Source: Candidatus Omnitrophota bacterium
Lineage (GTDB): Bacteria > Omnitrophota > Gorgyraeia > 2-01-FULL-45-10
Direction of reading: 5' to 3'
DNA: 5,942 nucleotides
Assembly (NCBI GenBank): GCA_030691985.1
Contig: JAUYDB010000222.1
Span: 1-5,942, forward strand
Below, piece by piece: positions 1-5,041 of this stretch. The stretch's first letter is position 1; each line of letters begins with the position of its first letter. The notes beneath the pieces were generated by a model. It did no database searches. It saw only the letters and a list, made by a program, of their open reading frames with translations, and was not told the origin of the DNA. A program made the translations under genes and the position numbers.

Positions 1-5
1 CTCAT

Positions 6-75
6 AATTTCCTCTCCCCCGAAGGGGGAGAGGATTAAGGTGAGGGGGAAATTGCGCCAATTTGGACAGCTATGA
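6..75 (+). repeat. 70-bp dispersed palindromic repeat, left copy
   Basis: This block recurs inverted at 5873-5942 with a single difference (T53 here against a base equivalent to C in the other copy). It has two parts. The outer part is a perfect hairpin at 11-33, with 10-bp arms CCTCTCCCCC and GGGGGAGAGG and a GAA loop. The inner part is a G-rich stretch followed by a 22-bp tail ending in GGACAGCTATGA. The CCTCTCCC...GGGAGAGG plus GGTGAGGGG layout resembles short REP-like intergenic repeats that I recall from many environmental bacterial genomes. It begins 4 bp beyond the stop codon of the branching enzyme. The hairpin lacks a following T-run on the minus strand, so it may protect or attenuate the mRNA 3' end rather than act as a standard terminator. 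Confidence 0.9.
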
Positions 76-79
76 TATG

Positions 80-1672
80 TTACGAAGTGCGGTAGACCGA
101 ATAATCTATGTCCGGGAAAATATTATACTTGTCTTCTAATTGTTTTATATATTCTTCGTCAAGGGCGCTTGATTTTATCTCCTCATAAAGCTCGGTGAAA
201 TGTTCGGTGTGCTCCCTCATCCTCTCGACGGCGTATGGGACATGGGAACCGGTCTTCATTATGAATGCCCAATCGCTCGACTGGGCAAGGAGAAGCTCTC
301 TGGCCATCTGATTCAGCGCGCGTAAAACGAGGCCCTTGGCGCCCTTATTGTTATTGGCCAGCTCGACCATTCGTTCAGCCATCTTGTGCAGATGCCTGTA
401 TATCCAATCATTCGAGCCTTCAAGCCAAACTTCGCTATACCCCTTCCAGCCCCAGCTTGAAGAGGCCGGAGTAAGAACCTGATATTTTTTATAAAGTTTG
501 AGGTACTCGCCCGGCGTGGTAAGGGCTATGCTCTTCTGGTCATATCTTATCTTTCGTATCAGAAAATCGATCCACTGGGGTCCTTCATACCACCAGTGGC
601 CGAAAAGCTCCGCGTCATACGGCGCGACTATTATCGGCGACCTGTCGCCCATCCGCTTGGCCAGGTGCTCGATCTGCTTTTCCCTGTTGAACATAAAATT
701 TCCGGCCTGATCGGCGGCCTTTGCCCGCGCCGCCTCAGGCACGTACGGTTCTTTATGATTTGCATTCCCGGTTATCTTATAATATTTTATTCCCGTATTA
801 ATCCTGACGCCGTCCGGGTTTATGTAGGGCTTGATGTAATCATAGTCTAAGTCAAACCCGATGTCCCTGTAAAATTCTCTGTAGTTATAATCGCCGGGAT
901 ATCCTTCTACAGCGCTCCATACGGCTTTGGAAGACTCGGTATCCCTGCCGTAAAAGGCCACTCCGGCCTTCGTAAGATACGGGCTGAATATGCCGAACTT
1001 GGGGCGCGGAGTCCCGAAGAGTATGCCGTGGGTATCAACGAGAAAATATCGCACCCCTTCTTTCTTCAGCGCCTCTTCGTCTCCGACGCTATATCCGCAC
1101 TCCGGAAGCCACATGCCTGCGGGTTTCCTTCCGAATACCTTTTGATACAGGTCTACGGCCACTTTAACCTGGGCCCTGACCGAAGGGGCCCTTTCGACTT
1201 CCATCAAAGGCAGATATCCGTGAGTAGCGCAGCATGTTATGACCTCCAAGTTGCCGAGGTCCTGAAAACGCTTAAACGCGGTTACTAAATTTGCCTTATA
1301 CTCGTCGGCGAACATGCGCCTGGCTTCCGTAAGGTTAGAATGGTACATATGGGCCAGGGCGTTAAACTGAGCGTCCCATTTCGTCCTGTCTATCTCTTTT
1401 TCGGAAAGCTCTATAAGTTTACCGAGATATTTAAGATACTTACATTGCAGGTTTGGATCCATGAGCATGGATATCAGGGTAGGCGATAGCGATATCGTAA
1501 GTTTGTAATCGACGCCGTCCCGGGAGAGGCCGTCCAGCACTTTTATGAGCGGGATATATGTCTCGGTTATCGCTTCAAACAGCCAATTCTCCTCGAGGAA
1601 ATTTTCGAACTCGGGATGGCGCACAAAGGGGAGGTGCGCGTGAAGGACTATCGCGACGTAACCTTTAACCAT
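80..1672 (-). CDS. GH57 1,4-alpha-glucan branching enzyme with C-terminal DUF1957-type domain
   Basis: A 530-residue cytoplasmic enzyme (no signal peptide) expected to make alpha-1,6 branches in alpha-1,4 glucans such as glycogen. The five GH57 regions are visible: HAHLPF at 11-16, HGYLP at 151-155, MWLPECGY at 187-194 with the predicted nucleophile E191, PYDAELFGHWW at 351-361 with the predicted acid/base D353, and ARELLLAQSSDW at 457-468. W407, W409 and W416 lie where branching-enzyme substrate tryptophans are expected. The length and the helical C-terminus (about 420-500) match the bacterial and archaeal GH57 branching enzymes, not the longer GH57 amylases or glucanotransferases. The ATG start gives the usual family N-terminus (MVKGYVAIVLHAHLPF). 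It follows the DUF4912 gene by 5 bp with no strong Shine-Dalgarno, so translational coupling is likely. Activity is inferred from motifs; another GH57 transferase specificity is the main alternative. Confidence 0.93.
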   Translation of the reverse strand: MVKGYVAIVLHAHLPFVRHPEFENFLEENWLFEAITETYIPLIKVLDGLSRDGVDYKLTISLSPTLISMLMDPNLQCKYLKYLGKLIELSEKEIDRTKWDAQFNALAHMYHSNLTEARRMFADEYKANLVTAFKRFQDLGNLEVITCCATHGYLPLMEVERAPSVRAQVKVAVDLYQKVFGRKPAGMWLPECGYSVGDEEALKKEGVRYFLVDTHGILFGTPRPKFGIFSPYLTKAGVAFYGRDTESSKAVWSAVEGYPGDYNYREFYRDIGFDLDYDYIKPYINPDGVRINTGIKYYKITGNANHKEPYVPEAARAKAADQAGNFMFNREKQIEHLAKRMGDRSPIIVAPYDAELFGHWWYEGPQWIDFLIRKIRYDQKSIALTTPGEYLKLYKKYQVLTPASSSWGWKGYSEVWLEGSNDWIYRHLHKMAERMVELANNNKGAKGLVLRALNQMARELLLAQSSDWAFIMKTGSHVPYAVERMREHTEHFTELYEEIKSSALDEEYIKQLEDKYNIFPDIDYSVYRTS

Positions 1673-1677
1673 AACGG

Positions 1678-2508
1678 CTATTCTGTCTTTCTGGTTACTG
1701 TGGGGGTTATGCGGCGACGGTCAATACCATCGTTTGAAATCGCTTCGACGGGTATGGGATATTTACCGTCGGGTAGGGCGAATCTGATGCTGAACGTGCC
1801 GTCAGGCTTCAATTTTATCTCTTTACCCTCGATCGTAACCTTGGCGTCAGGTTCCGTGGCCCCGTATACTATCAGCTCGCAGTTTACGACAAGCCAGAAT
1901 GACCGTTCTGCCGGTTTTCTGAAAAACGAAGCGGCGCTCGATATGCCGCCGGAGGTTATCTGCTCTTCCAGGCGCTTCTTGATCATCTCCCTGACCTCGA
2001 GAGAACCCTTGCCCACACCAAAACCGCCCGAGAGGCCGAACATCTTCCAATATTCCTCTTCAGGCATCATCCACTGCGCATCAAGCTCCTCCGACATCCC
2101 GAATCTGGGCGTCCTTACCATATTCGAGCGCGCCAGGAGATAGAAATTACCCTTCTTCGACACTATGCCTATATCTACAATCCACGATTTATCGGGTAAC
2201 CCGACATTGATGTACCAGTTACTGGCAAGCCCCTTCAAGTCTATGTCAAAGAAAGAGCGGGCATTGCTGCCATTGAAATTAACGCCGGTGACATCGTAAA
2301 CGCGCAGGACCGATTTGGCGGCGGTTTCTCCGGAAGCCTCGATCTTCTTTGTTACATCTTCCTCTTTATCTTTCCTGATCTCCCAGTAGGCAAATATCCA
2401 CCATGGGTCTCTCACCAATATAACAATCCTGTTATCTCCGTACCCCGGAGGAAACCTGAACTCTTTCCGCTGCCTGATCTTTAAAGACCCCGTCTTTTCA
2501 GGTGCCAT
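1678..2508 (-). CDS. DUF4912 domain-containing protein with C-terminal beta-sandwich domain
   Basis: A 276-residue protein without signal peptide or membrane segment, so probably cytoplasmic. Residues about 20-135 match the DUF4912 pattern as I know it, with the hallmark DPWWIFAYWEI at 34-44 followed by alternating beta-strand-like segments and several exposed aromatics (W98, Y99, W109). A charged, partly helical middle (about 140-190) follows. The C-terminal part (about 208-263) reads as an Ig-like or carbohydrate-binding-like beta domain, with GATEPDAKVTIEGKEIKL and PDGTFSIRFALPDG. The function of DUF4912 is not known to me. Its position 5 bp upstream of the GH57 gene suggests a helper role in alpha-glucan synthesis, perhaps glucan binding; that is inference. 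The ATG is backed by GGGAGGG at 2518-2524, 10 bases or slightly less upstream. Confidence 0.85.
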   Translation of the reverse strand: MAPEKTGSLKIRQRKEFRFPPGYGDNRIVILVRDPWWIFAYWEIRKDKEEDVTKKIEASGETAAKSVLRVYDVTGVNFNGSNARSFFDIDLKGLASNWYINVGLPDKSWIVDIGIVSKKGNFYLLARSNMVRTPRFGMSEELDAQWMMPEEEYWKMFGLSGGFGVGKGSLEVREMIKKRLEEQITSGGISSAASFFRKPAERSFWLVVNCELIVYGATEPDAKVTIEGKEIKLKPDGTFSIRFALPDGKYPIPVEAISNDGIDRRRITPTVTRKTE

Positions 2509-2557
2509 ATAAATCGTCCCTCCCGTATCGCCCCTTAACTCTTTTATCCTTCGGGGC

Positions 2558-3061
2558 TTATTCTTCTACCGCCGGCTCAAGCGTTTCTGACGATGGCGGC
2601 TCGGTCGATTCTTCAGTAATGGCCTCTTCCTTCTCAACGATCAACGATACGGCGACATTCTTCGCGCCGCTCGTCACATAGATCACGTCAACCCAATCGC
2701 CCTTTTTTATGTCAGCCAAGGCAGCGGCATTCTCGATCTTTGTATCTTTATTAAACGTTATTTCCATAGCCTTTTCTTCGTCGGTGTCGTAATTGTAGAA
2801 TTGCACCAATATAGAATTGGAGTCGGGGTTTACCGCCTGCACTTCGCCGTAAAGGGTGAGGTCTTTCGGCTGAGCCGCCTCCTCTTGCGCGGCTGCCGGC
2901 ACAGCGGCCCCTTCAGGTTTTGCAGCAGGATTTTCCTGGCTAAACGCAGGGGTCGTGACGAAAAACGCAATTAGTAAAAACGCCAACGCACCCTTTAGCA
3001 AACTCATCCCTTGAGGGACACCGGGCGAAGTTGAAGCACGAATCCAACCATAATTTTCCAT
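2558..3061 (-). CDS. Small secreted protein with predicted beta-barrel domain, function unknown
   Basis: A 167-residue exported protein. An unusually long N-region (1-23) leads to a hydrophobic core at about 24-36 and a likely signal peptidase I site after A39-F40-S41. Then come an Ala/Pro/Glu-rich linker (about 43-65), a compact beta-rich domain (about 66-146, with YGEVQAVNPDSNSILVQF and IKKGDWVDVIYV) and an acidic Glu/Ser/Thr/Pro tail (147-167). The GEV...I..GDWVDV..V pattern resembles small OB-like or DUF5666-like periplasmic domains, but I cannot assign a family firmly. The start at 3061 is chosen because AAGGGAGG lies 5 bases upstream. M19 (ATG at 3005-3007) would give a more ordinary signal peptide, but its only G-rich tract touches the codon. 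A sigma70-like promoter lies about 45 bases upstream, making this the first gene of a probable operon with the DUF4912 and GH57 genes (49-bp gap). Confidence 0.8.
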   Translation of the reverse strand: MENYGWIRASTSPGVPQGMSLLKGALAFLLIAFFVTTPAFSQENPAAKPEGAAVPAAAQEEAAQPKDLTLYGEVQAVNPDSNSILVQFYNYDTDEEKAMEITFNKDTKIENAAALADIKKGDWVDVIYVTSGAKNVAVSLIVEKEEAITEESTEPPSSETLEPAVEE

Positions 3062-3066
3062 CTATT

Positions 3067-3074
3067 CCTCCCTT
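3067..3074 (-). promoter_or_regulatory. Shine-Dalgarno AAGGGAGG of the small secreted protein gene
   Basis: The minus-strand sequence AAGGGAGG ends 5 bases before the ATG at 3059-3061. This near-ideal spacing favours the longer reading frame start over the internal ATG at 3005-3007. Confidence 0.8.
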
Positions 3075-3113
3075 GCTTTTAGGTTACATAATGTTAGTCT
3101 GTCTTATAAGTAA

Positions 3114-3143
3114 ACTATATCATAATAATAAATTAAAAGTCAA
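3114..3143 (-). promoter_or_regulatory. Sigma70-like promoter for the secreted protein / DUF4912 / GH57 operon
   Basis: On the minus strand a -35 box TTGACT (3138-3143) is separated by 18 AT-rich bases from a -10 box TATAGT (3114-3119). Each differs from consensus at one position. Transcription would begin near 3107, giving a leader of about 45 nt to the ATG at 3061. The -35 box shares the context GCTTGAC with the promoter at 4993-5020. No obvious terminator separates this promoter from the glycosyltransferase gene upstream, so some read-through is possible. Confidence 0.65.
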
Positions 3144-3152
3144 GCATTATGA

Positions 3153-3169
3153 CGTTAAGGGGCGTTAAG
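3153..3169 (-). repeat. Short direct repeat CTTAACG, twice, 10-bp period
   Basis: On the minus strand CTTAACG occurs at 3163-3169 and again at 3153-3159, starting exactly 10 bp apart. The pair overlaps the stop codon of the glycosyltransferase and ends about 10 bp upstream of the -35 box at 3138-3143. One-helical-turn spacing next to a promoter would suit a regulator binding site, but the units are short and chance is a fair explanation. Confidence 0.35.
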
Positions 3170-3926
3170 AGGCAAGTTTAGCGCCATTTTTGTCAAATAT
3201 CGGCCATTTCCCCAATGAATGTCTTTGCAGCATATACCGGGATGCCGTATGAAGAACTCCTATCCCGTATATCAGGCTTCTTAAGAAATTTATCGAAGAC
3301 GATTCCTTCGTGTAAACGGAAGGACAGGTTATCTCAGCTACTTTGTATCCAAAGTAAAAAGCCTGCAGCAACATCTGGTTGTCGAAAACAAAATCATCGG
3401 AATTTTCGAGTATCGGCAGGTTTAGCAAAACCTCCTTAGAGAAAGCCCTGTATCCGGTATGATATTCTGAGAGTTTCTGGCTTATCATATGATTTTCTAT
3501 CAGCGTGAGAAGCCGATTGGCGGTATATTTATATACAGGCATGCCGCCTTTTATCGCGTTATTACCGAGAATTCTGGACCCCAGAACTACGTCGAACATG
3601 CCCGATGTAATAAGCCCGGCCATAGGGGTTATGAGTTTGGGTGGATACTGATAGTCGGGGTGGAGCATTACCACAACGTCCGCTCCAAGCTTCAGCGCCT
3701 CCTGATAGCAGGTCTTCTGATTGGCGCCGTAACCTTTATTTTGATCATGGACGAAAGTCTTGATTTTCATGGCCTTCGCTACCTCAACGGTACGATCGCA
3801 TGATTTATCGTCTGTTAAGATTATATCGTCTACTATGTCCTTCGGTATCTCCTCGTATGTTTTTTTGAGCGTTTTTTCCGCATTATAGGCAGGCATTACA
3901 ACTACTATTTTTTTACCGTTCAGCAA
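3165..3926 (-). CDS. Family 2 glycosyltransferase (dolichol-phosphate-mannose-synthase-like)
   Basis: A 253-residue GT-A fold enzyme predicted to transfer a sugar from a nucleotide sugar, possibly to a polyprenyl phosphate. Visible motifs are VVVMPAYNAEKTL (8-20), the nucleotide-binding DDKSCDRT (39-46, D39 and D40), NKGYGANQK (63-71), VVVMLHPDYQYPP (84-96, metal-site D91), LGSRILG (115-121), SEYHTGYRAFSKEVL (153-167) and SDDFVFDNQMLLQAFYFGYKVAEITCP (176-202 in part). The DxD-like site has His at its first position, which I recall as typical of this soluble subfamily. There is no C-terminal transmembrane anchor; the segment at about 212-235 looks amphipathic. The start is TTG, set by AAAGGAGG 6 bases upstream. 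The donor and acceptor cannot be told from sequence. It lies alone between two promoter-led groups. Confidence 0.88.
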   Translation of the reverse strand: MLNGKKIVVVMPAYNAEKTLKKTYEEIPKDIVDDIILTDDKSCDRTVEVAKAMKIKTFVHDQNKGYGANQKTCYQEALKLGADVVVMLHPDYQYPPKLITPMAGLITSGMFDVVLGSRILGNNAIKGGMPVYKYTANRLLTLIENHMISQKLSEYHTGYRAFSKEVLLNLPILENSDDFVFDNQMLLQAFYFGYKVAEITCPSVYTKESSSINFLRSLIYGIGVLHTASRYMLQRHSLGKWPIFDKNGAKLAS

Positions 3927-3932
3927 GCCTTG

Positions 3933-3940
3933 CCTCCTTT
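3933..3940 (-). promoter_or_regulatory. Shine-Dalgarno AAAGGAGG that fixes a TTG start
   Basis: The minus-strand AAAGGAGG ends 6 bases before TTG (3924-3926). The next in-frame ATG is codon 11, inside the conserved VVVMPAYN motif, so the TTG is the only sensible start for the glycosyltransferase. Confidence 0.85.
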
Positions 3941-3944
3941 AAGT

Positions 3945-3970
3945 TGGAATTTCATTTTTGTGAAATTCCA
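3945..3970 (-). promoter_or_regulatory. Perfect 10-bp inverted repeat just upstream of the glycosyltransferase ribosome site
   Basis: The arms TGGAATTTCA (3945-3954) and TGAAATTCCA (3961-3970) are exact reverse complements around a 6-base loop. The element ends 4 bases before the Shine-Dalgarno of the TTG start. It could be a leader hairpin tuning translation or an operator. No T-run follows on the minus strand, so it is not an intrinsic terminator. I see no clear promoter between it and the terminator-like hairpin at 3985-4019. Confidence 0.6.
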
Positions 3971-3975
3971 TGCCA

Positions 3976-4019
3976 TAAAAACGGAGGACACGATCTGGTT
4001 AGAAAACCGGATGTGTCCT
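3976..4019 (-). terminator. Probable intrinsic terminator after the lipoprotein pair
   Basis: Arms AGGACAC (3985-3991) and GTGTCCT (4013-4019) form a 7-bp stem. It continues, after one bulged base, through a second paired segment (3993-4000 with 4005-4012, one mismatch in the minus-strand RNA) around a 4-base loop. On the minus strand the stem is followed by CCG and then TTTTT (3976-3980). It lies 42 bases past the stop codon of the coiled-coil lipoprotein gene. The 3-base gap before the T-run makes it a moderate rather than ideal terminator. Confidence 0.55.
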
Positions 4020-4061
4020 TAGTCTTTGGCCAAAAGGGCCGCGTTTTTGGCCGTTTTTCGC

Positions 4062-4409
4062 CTATTTTGCCTTATCTTTCAAAGCTTTATTTTCGGCAAG
4101 AAGTTTGTCGTATGAGGCCTTCAGGACTATCTTCTCATCCAATAATTTATCGTATTCGCCCTTAAGCGCGTTCTTCTCGTTGGCCAGGGTCTCGACCCTG
4201 GTAGCGACATCCATCTTTTCCTTCAAAAGATTGTCGTATTCATTCTTCAGCGCATTTTTGGATTTTTCAAGAATGCCGACATTTTCTTCCAAGGCGATCT
4301 TCTCGTTAAGAAGCGCTTCGTATTTATTCTTGGAAACTCCGCAACCCGTCAAGCAAACAGCAAAAGATATCAATACCGCATATAGCACAATCGACCTTAT
4401 CGATTTCAT
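4062..4409 (-). CDS. Coiled-coil lipoprotein with three 28-residue repeats
   Basis: A 115-residue lipoprotein: basic N-terminus, hydrophobic core, and lipobox LTGC at 20-23 with C23 as the predicted acylation site. The +2 residue is Gly, which under the E. coli rule would send it to the outer membrane. From Y30 to the end the protein is one uninterrupted heptad series. Units starting at Y30, Y58 and Y86 are each 28 residues (four heptads) and share patterns such as Y(E/D)xLLxEK and KNALK, with Leu or Val at every fourth position of each heptad. This predicts a parallel coiled-coil rod of about 12 heptads, comparable in style to Lpp-like or other envelope spacer lipoproteins, but without recognisable homology to them. 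The ATG is preceded by a G-rich tract (4419-4428). The gene follows the PG-binding lipoprotein by 45 bp and is probably co-transcribed. The precise function is unknown. Confidence 0.8.
   Translation of the reverse strand: MKSIRSIVLYAVLISFAVCLTGCGVSKNKYEALLNEKIALEENVGILEKSKNALKNEYDNLLKEKMDVATRVETLANEKNALKGEYDKLLDEKIVLKASYDKLLAENKALKDKAK
4071..4322 (-). repeat. Three tandem 84-bp coding repeats inside the coiled-coil lipoprotein gene
   Basis: Units run at 4239-4322, 4155-4238 and 4071-4154 on the minus strand, each encoding 28 residues beginning with Tyr. The protein match between units is clear, while the DNA has drifted, so the expansion is old rather than recent. The 28-residue period equals four heptads, so adding or losing a unit would not break the coiled coil. 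Confidence 0.75.
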
Positions 4410-4454
4410 AATTATTCGCCACCCCTCCTCTCCATTTAGAGAGTTTAATAAATA

Positions 4455-4901
4455 CTACTGCGTTAAATATTTCTCCAGTTCCGCCCAGGTCTTAGAGCCG
4501 ACTTTGCCATCGACCACAAGCCCTTTGGCTTTCTGAAACTCCTTTATAGCATTCTTCGTCCTGGGACCGACCTTCCCGTCGATGGCTCCCGCATAGAATC
4601 CGGAATTCTTCAAAGCCCTTTGAATATCCTTATCTTTGTCGCCTTTTTCTTTTGTAATCGGCGGCTTCGTATCCGCCATCTGCGGTTGCGCCGTCGGCGG
4701 AATAGTTTCTACCGCAACGCTCTGGGCCGGTTCAGCCACAGGCGCCTGCGCCATAACGGTATCTTCAGGCGAAGTCACTATCTCGGTCTGCTCTATGCCA
4801 GACCCTTCGACATTCTTTTCAACCCTGCCCTTACAGCCAAATAACGCAAGAGACATAACTGCTGAAACTGCCATAAAAACTATAAATACTCTTTTTACCA
4901 C
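4455..4901 (-). CDS. Lipoprotein with C-terminal peptidoglycan-binding domain (PG_binding_1 type)
   Basis: A 148-residue envelope protein. Residues 1-23 are a lipoprotein signal with lipobox LFGC and predicted lipidated C23; Lys at +2 suggests outer-membrane sorting by the E. coli rule. A flexible Pro/Ala/Thr-rich linker (about 40-83) and a charged patch (84-92) lead to a single PG_binding_1-like domain (about 91-146) with IQRALKNSGFYAGAIDGKVG, GPRTKNAIKEFQKAKGL and VDGKVGSKTWAELEKYL. This is the usual three-helix repeat that binds cell-wall peptidoglycan. No catalytic domain is present, so it probably tethers the outer membrane to the wall or anchors a partner. The start is GTG, preceded by AAAGGAGGAGG. 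It is the first gene after the promoter at 4993-5020 and is followed by the coiled-coil lipoprotein. Confidence 0.9.
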   Translation of the reverse strand: MVKRVFIVFMAVSAVMSLALFGCKGRVEKNVEGSGIEQTEIVTSPEDTVMAQAPVAEPAQSVAVETIPPTAQPQMADTKPPITKEKGDKDKDIQRALKNSGFYAGAIDGKVGPRTKNAIKEFQKAKGLVVDGKVGSKTWAELEKYLTQ

Positions 4902-4905
4902 CTTA

Positions 4906-4916
4906 CCTCCTCCTTT
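4906..4916 (-). promoter_or_regulatory. Shine-Dalgarno AAAGGAGGAGG of the PG-binding lipoprotein gene
   Basis: The minus-strand tract AAAGGAGGAGG ends 4 bases before GTG (4899-4901), with the first GGAGG 7 bases away. This supports the GTG start, which also gives a normal lipoprotein signal length. Confidence 0.8.
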
Positions 4917-4926
4917 CTAAAATGTT

Positions 4927-4970
4927 TGATACTTCAACAAAAGCTCAGTATCAACACTGAGCGAAGTCGA
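4927..4970 (-). repeat. Short palindromic repeat in the leader of the lipoprotein operon, attenuator-like
   Basis: Two overlapping inverted repeats are present. Hairpin A pairs GCTCAGT (4943-4949) with ACTGAGC (4956-4962) around 6 bases. On the minus strand it is followed by TTTTGTT, like a small intrinsic terminator. Hairpin B pairs TGATACT (4927-4933) with AGTATCA (4947-4953) and shares bases with A, so only one can form at a time. The stretch CTGAGCGAAGTCGA resembles a common dispersed intergenic repeat that I recall from many bacterial genomes, so the structure may come from a decayed repeat copy rather than a dedicated switch. Confidence 0.55.
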
Positions 4971-4992
4971 TGGGTTGATTATATAAACATGG

Positions 4993-5020
4993 ATTATACC
5001 GCCATGCGGCGCTTTGTCAA
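4993..5020 (-). promoter_or_regulatory. Consensus sigma70 promoter for the lipoprotein pair
   Basis: On the minus strand TTGACA (5015-5020) and TATAAT (4993-4998) are both exact consensus hexamers, separated by 16 bases. Transcription would start near 4986, leaving a leader of about 85 nt before the GTG at 4901. The spacer holds a small dyad, CGCC at 5000-5003 and GGCG at 5008-5011 on the plus strand, that could be an operator half-site pair or chance. Confidence 0.8.
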
Positions 5021-5041
5021 GCACATTCGATAAAAACCATC

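Noticed and set aside
11..33. Intrinsic terminator for the GH57 operon
   Set aside because: The hairpin is strong, but on the minus strand it is followed by AAATTATGAG rather than a T-run, so I list it only as part of the repeat.
1616..2143. Plus-strand open frame of 175 codons
   Set aside because: It lies antisense to the GH57 start and the DUF4912 gene, both of which have clear family motifs; it has no ribosome site of note and no recognisable domain.
4071..4322. CRISPR-like spaced repeats
   Set aside because: The periodicity is 84 bp, coding, degenerate at DNA level and explained by heptad repeats; there are no identical repeats with unique spacers.
4428..4443. Small hairpin CTCTC/GAGAG before the coiled-coil lipoprotein gene
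   Set aside because: Only 5 bp of stem with a 6-base loop; expected by chance in a purine-rich ribosome-site region.
4105..4536. Plus-strand open frame of 143 codons spanning two genes
   Set aside because: It is the antisense of the heptad-repeat lipoprotein and the end of the PG-binding gene; its Ser/Phe-rich sequence mirrors Lys/Glu/Leu codons.
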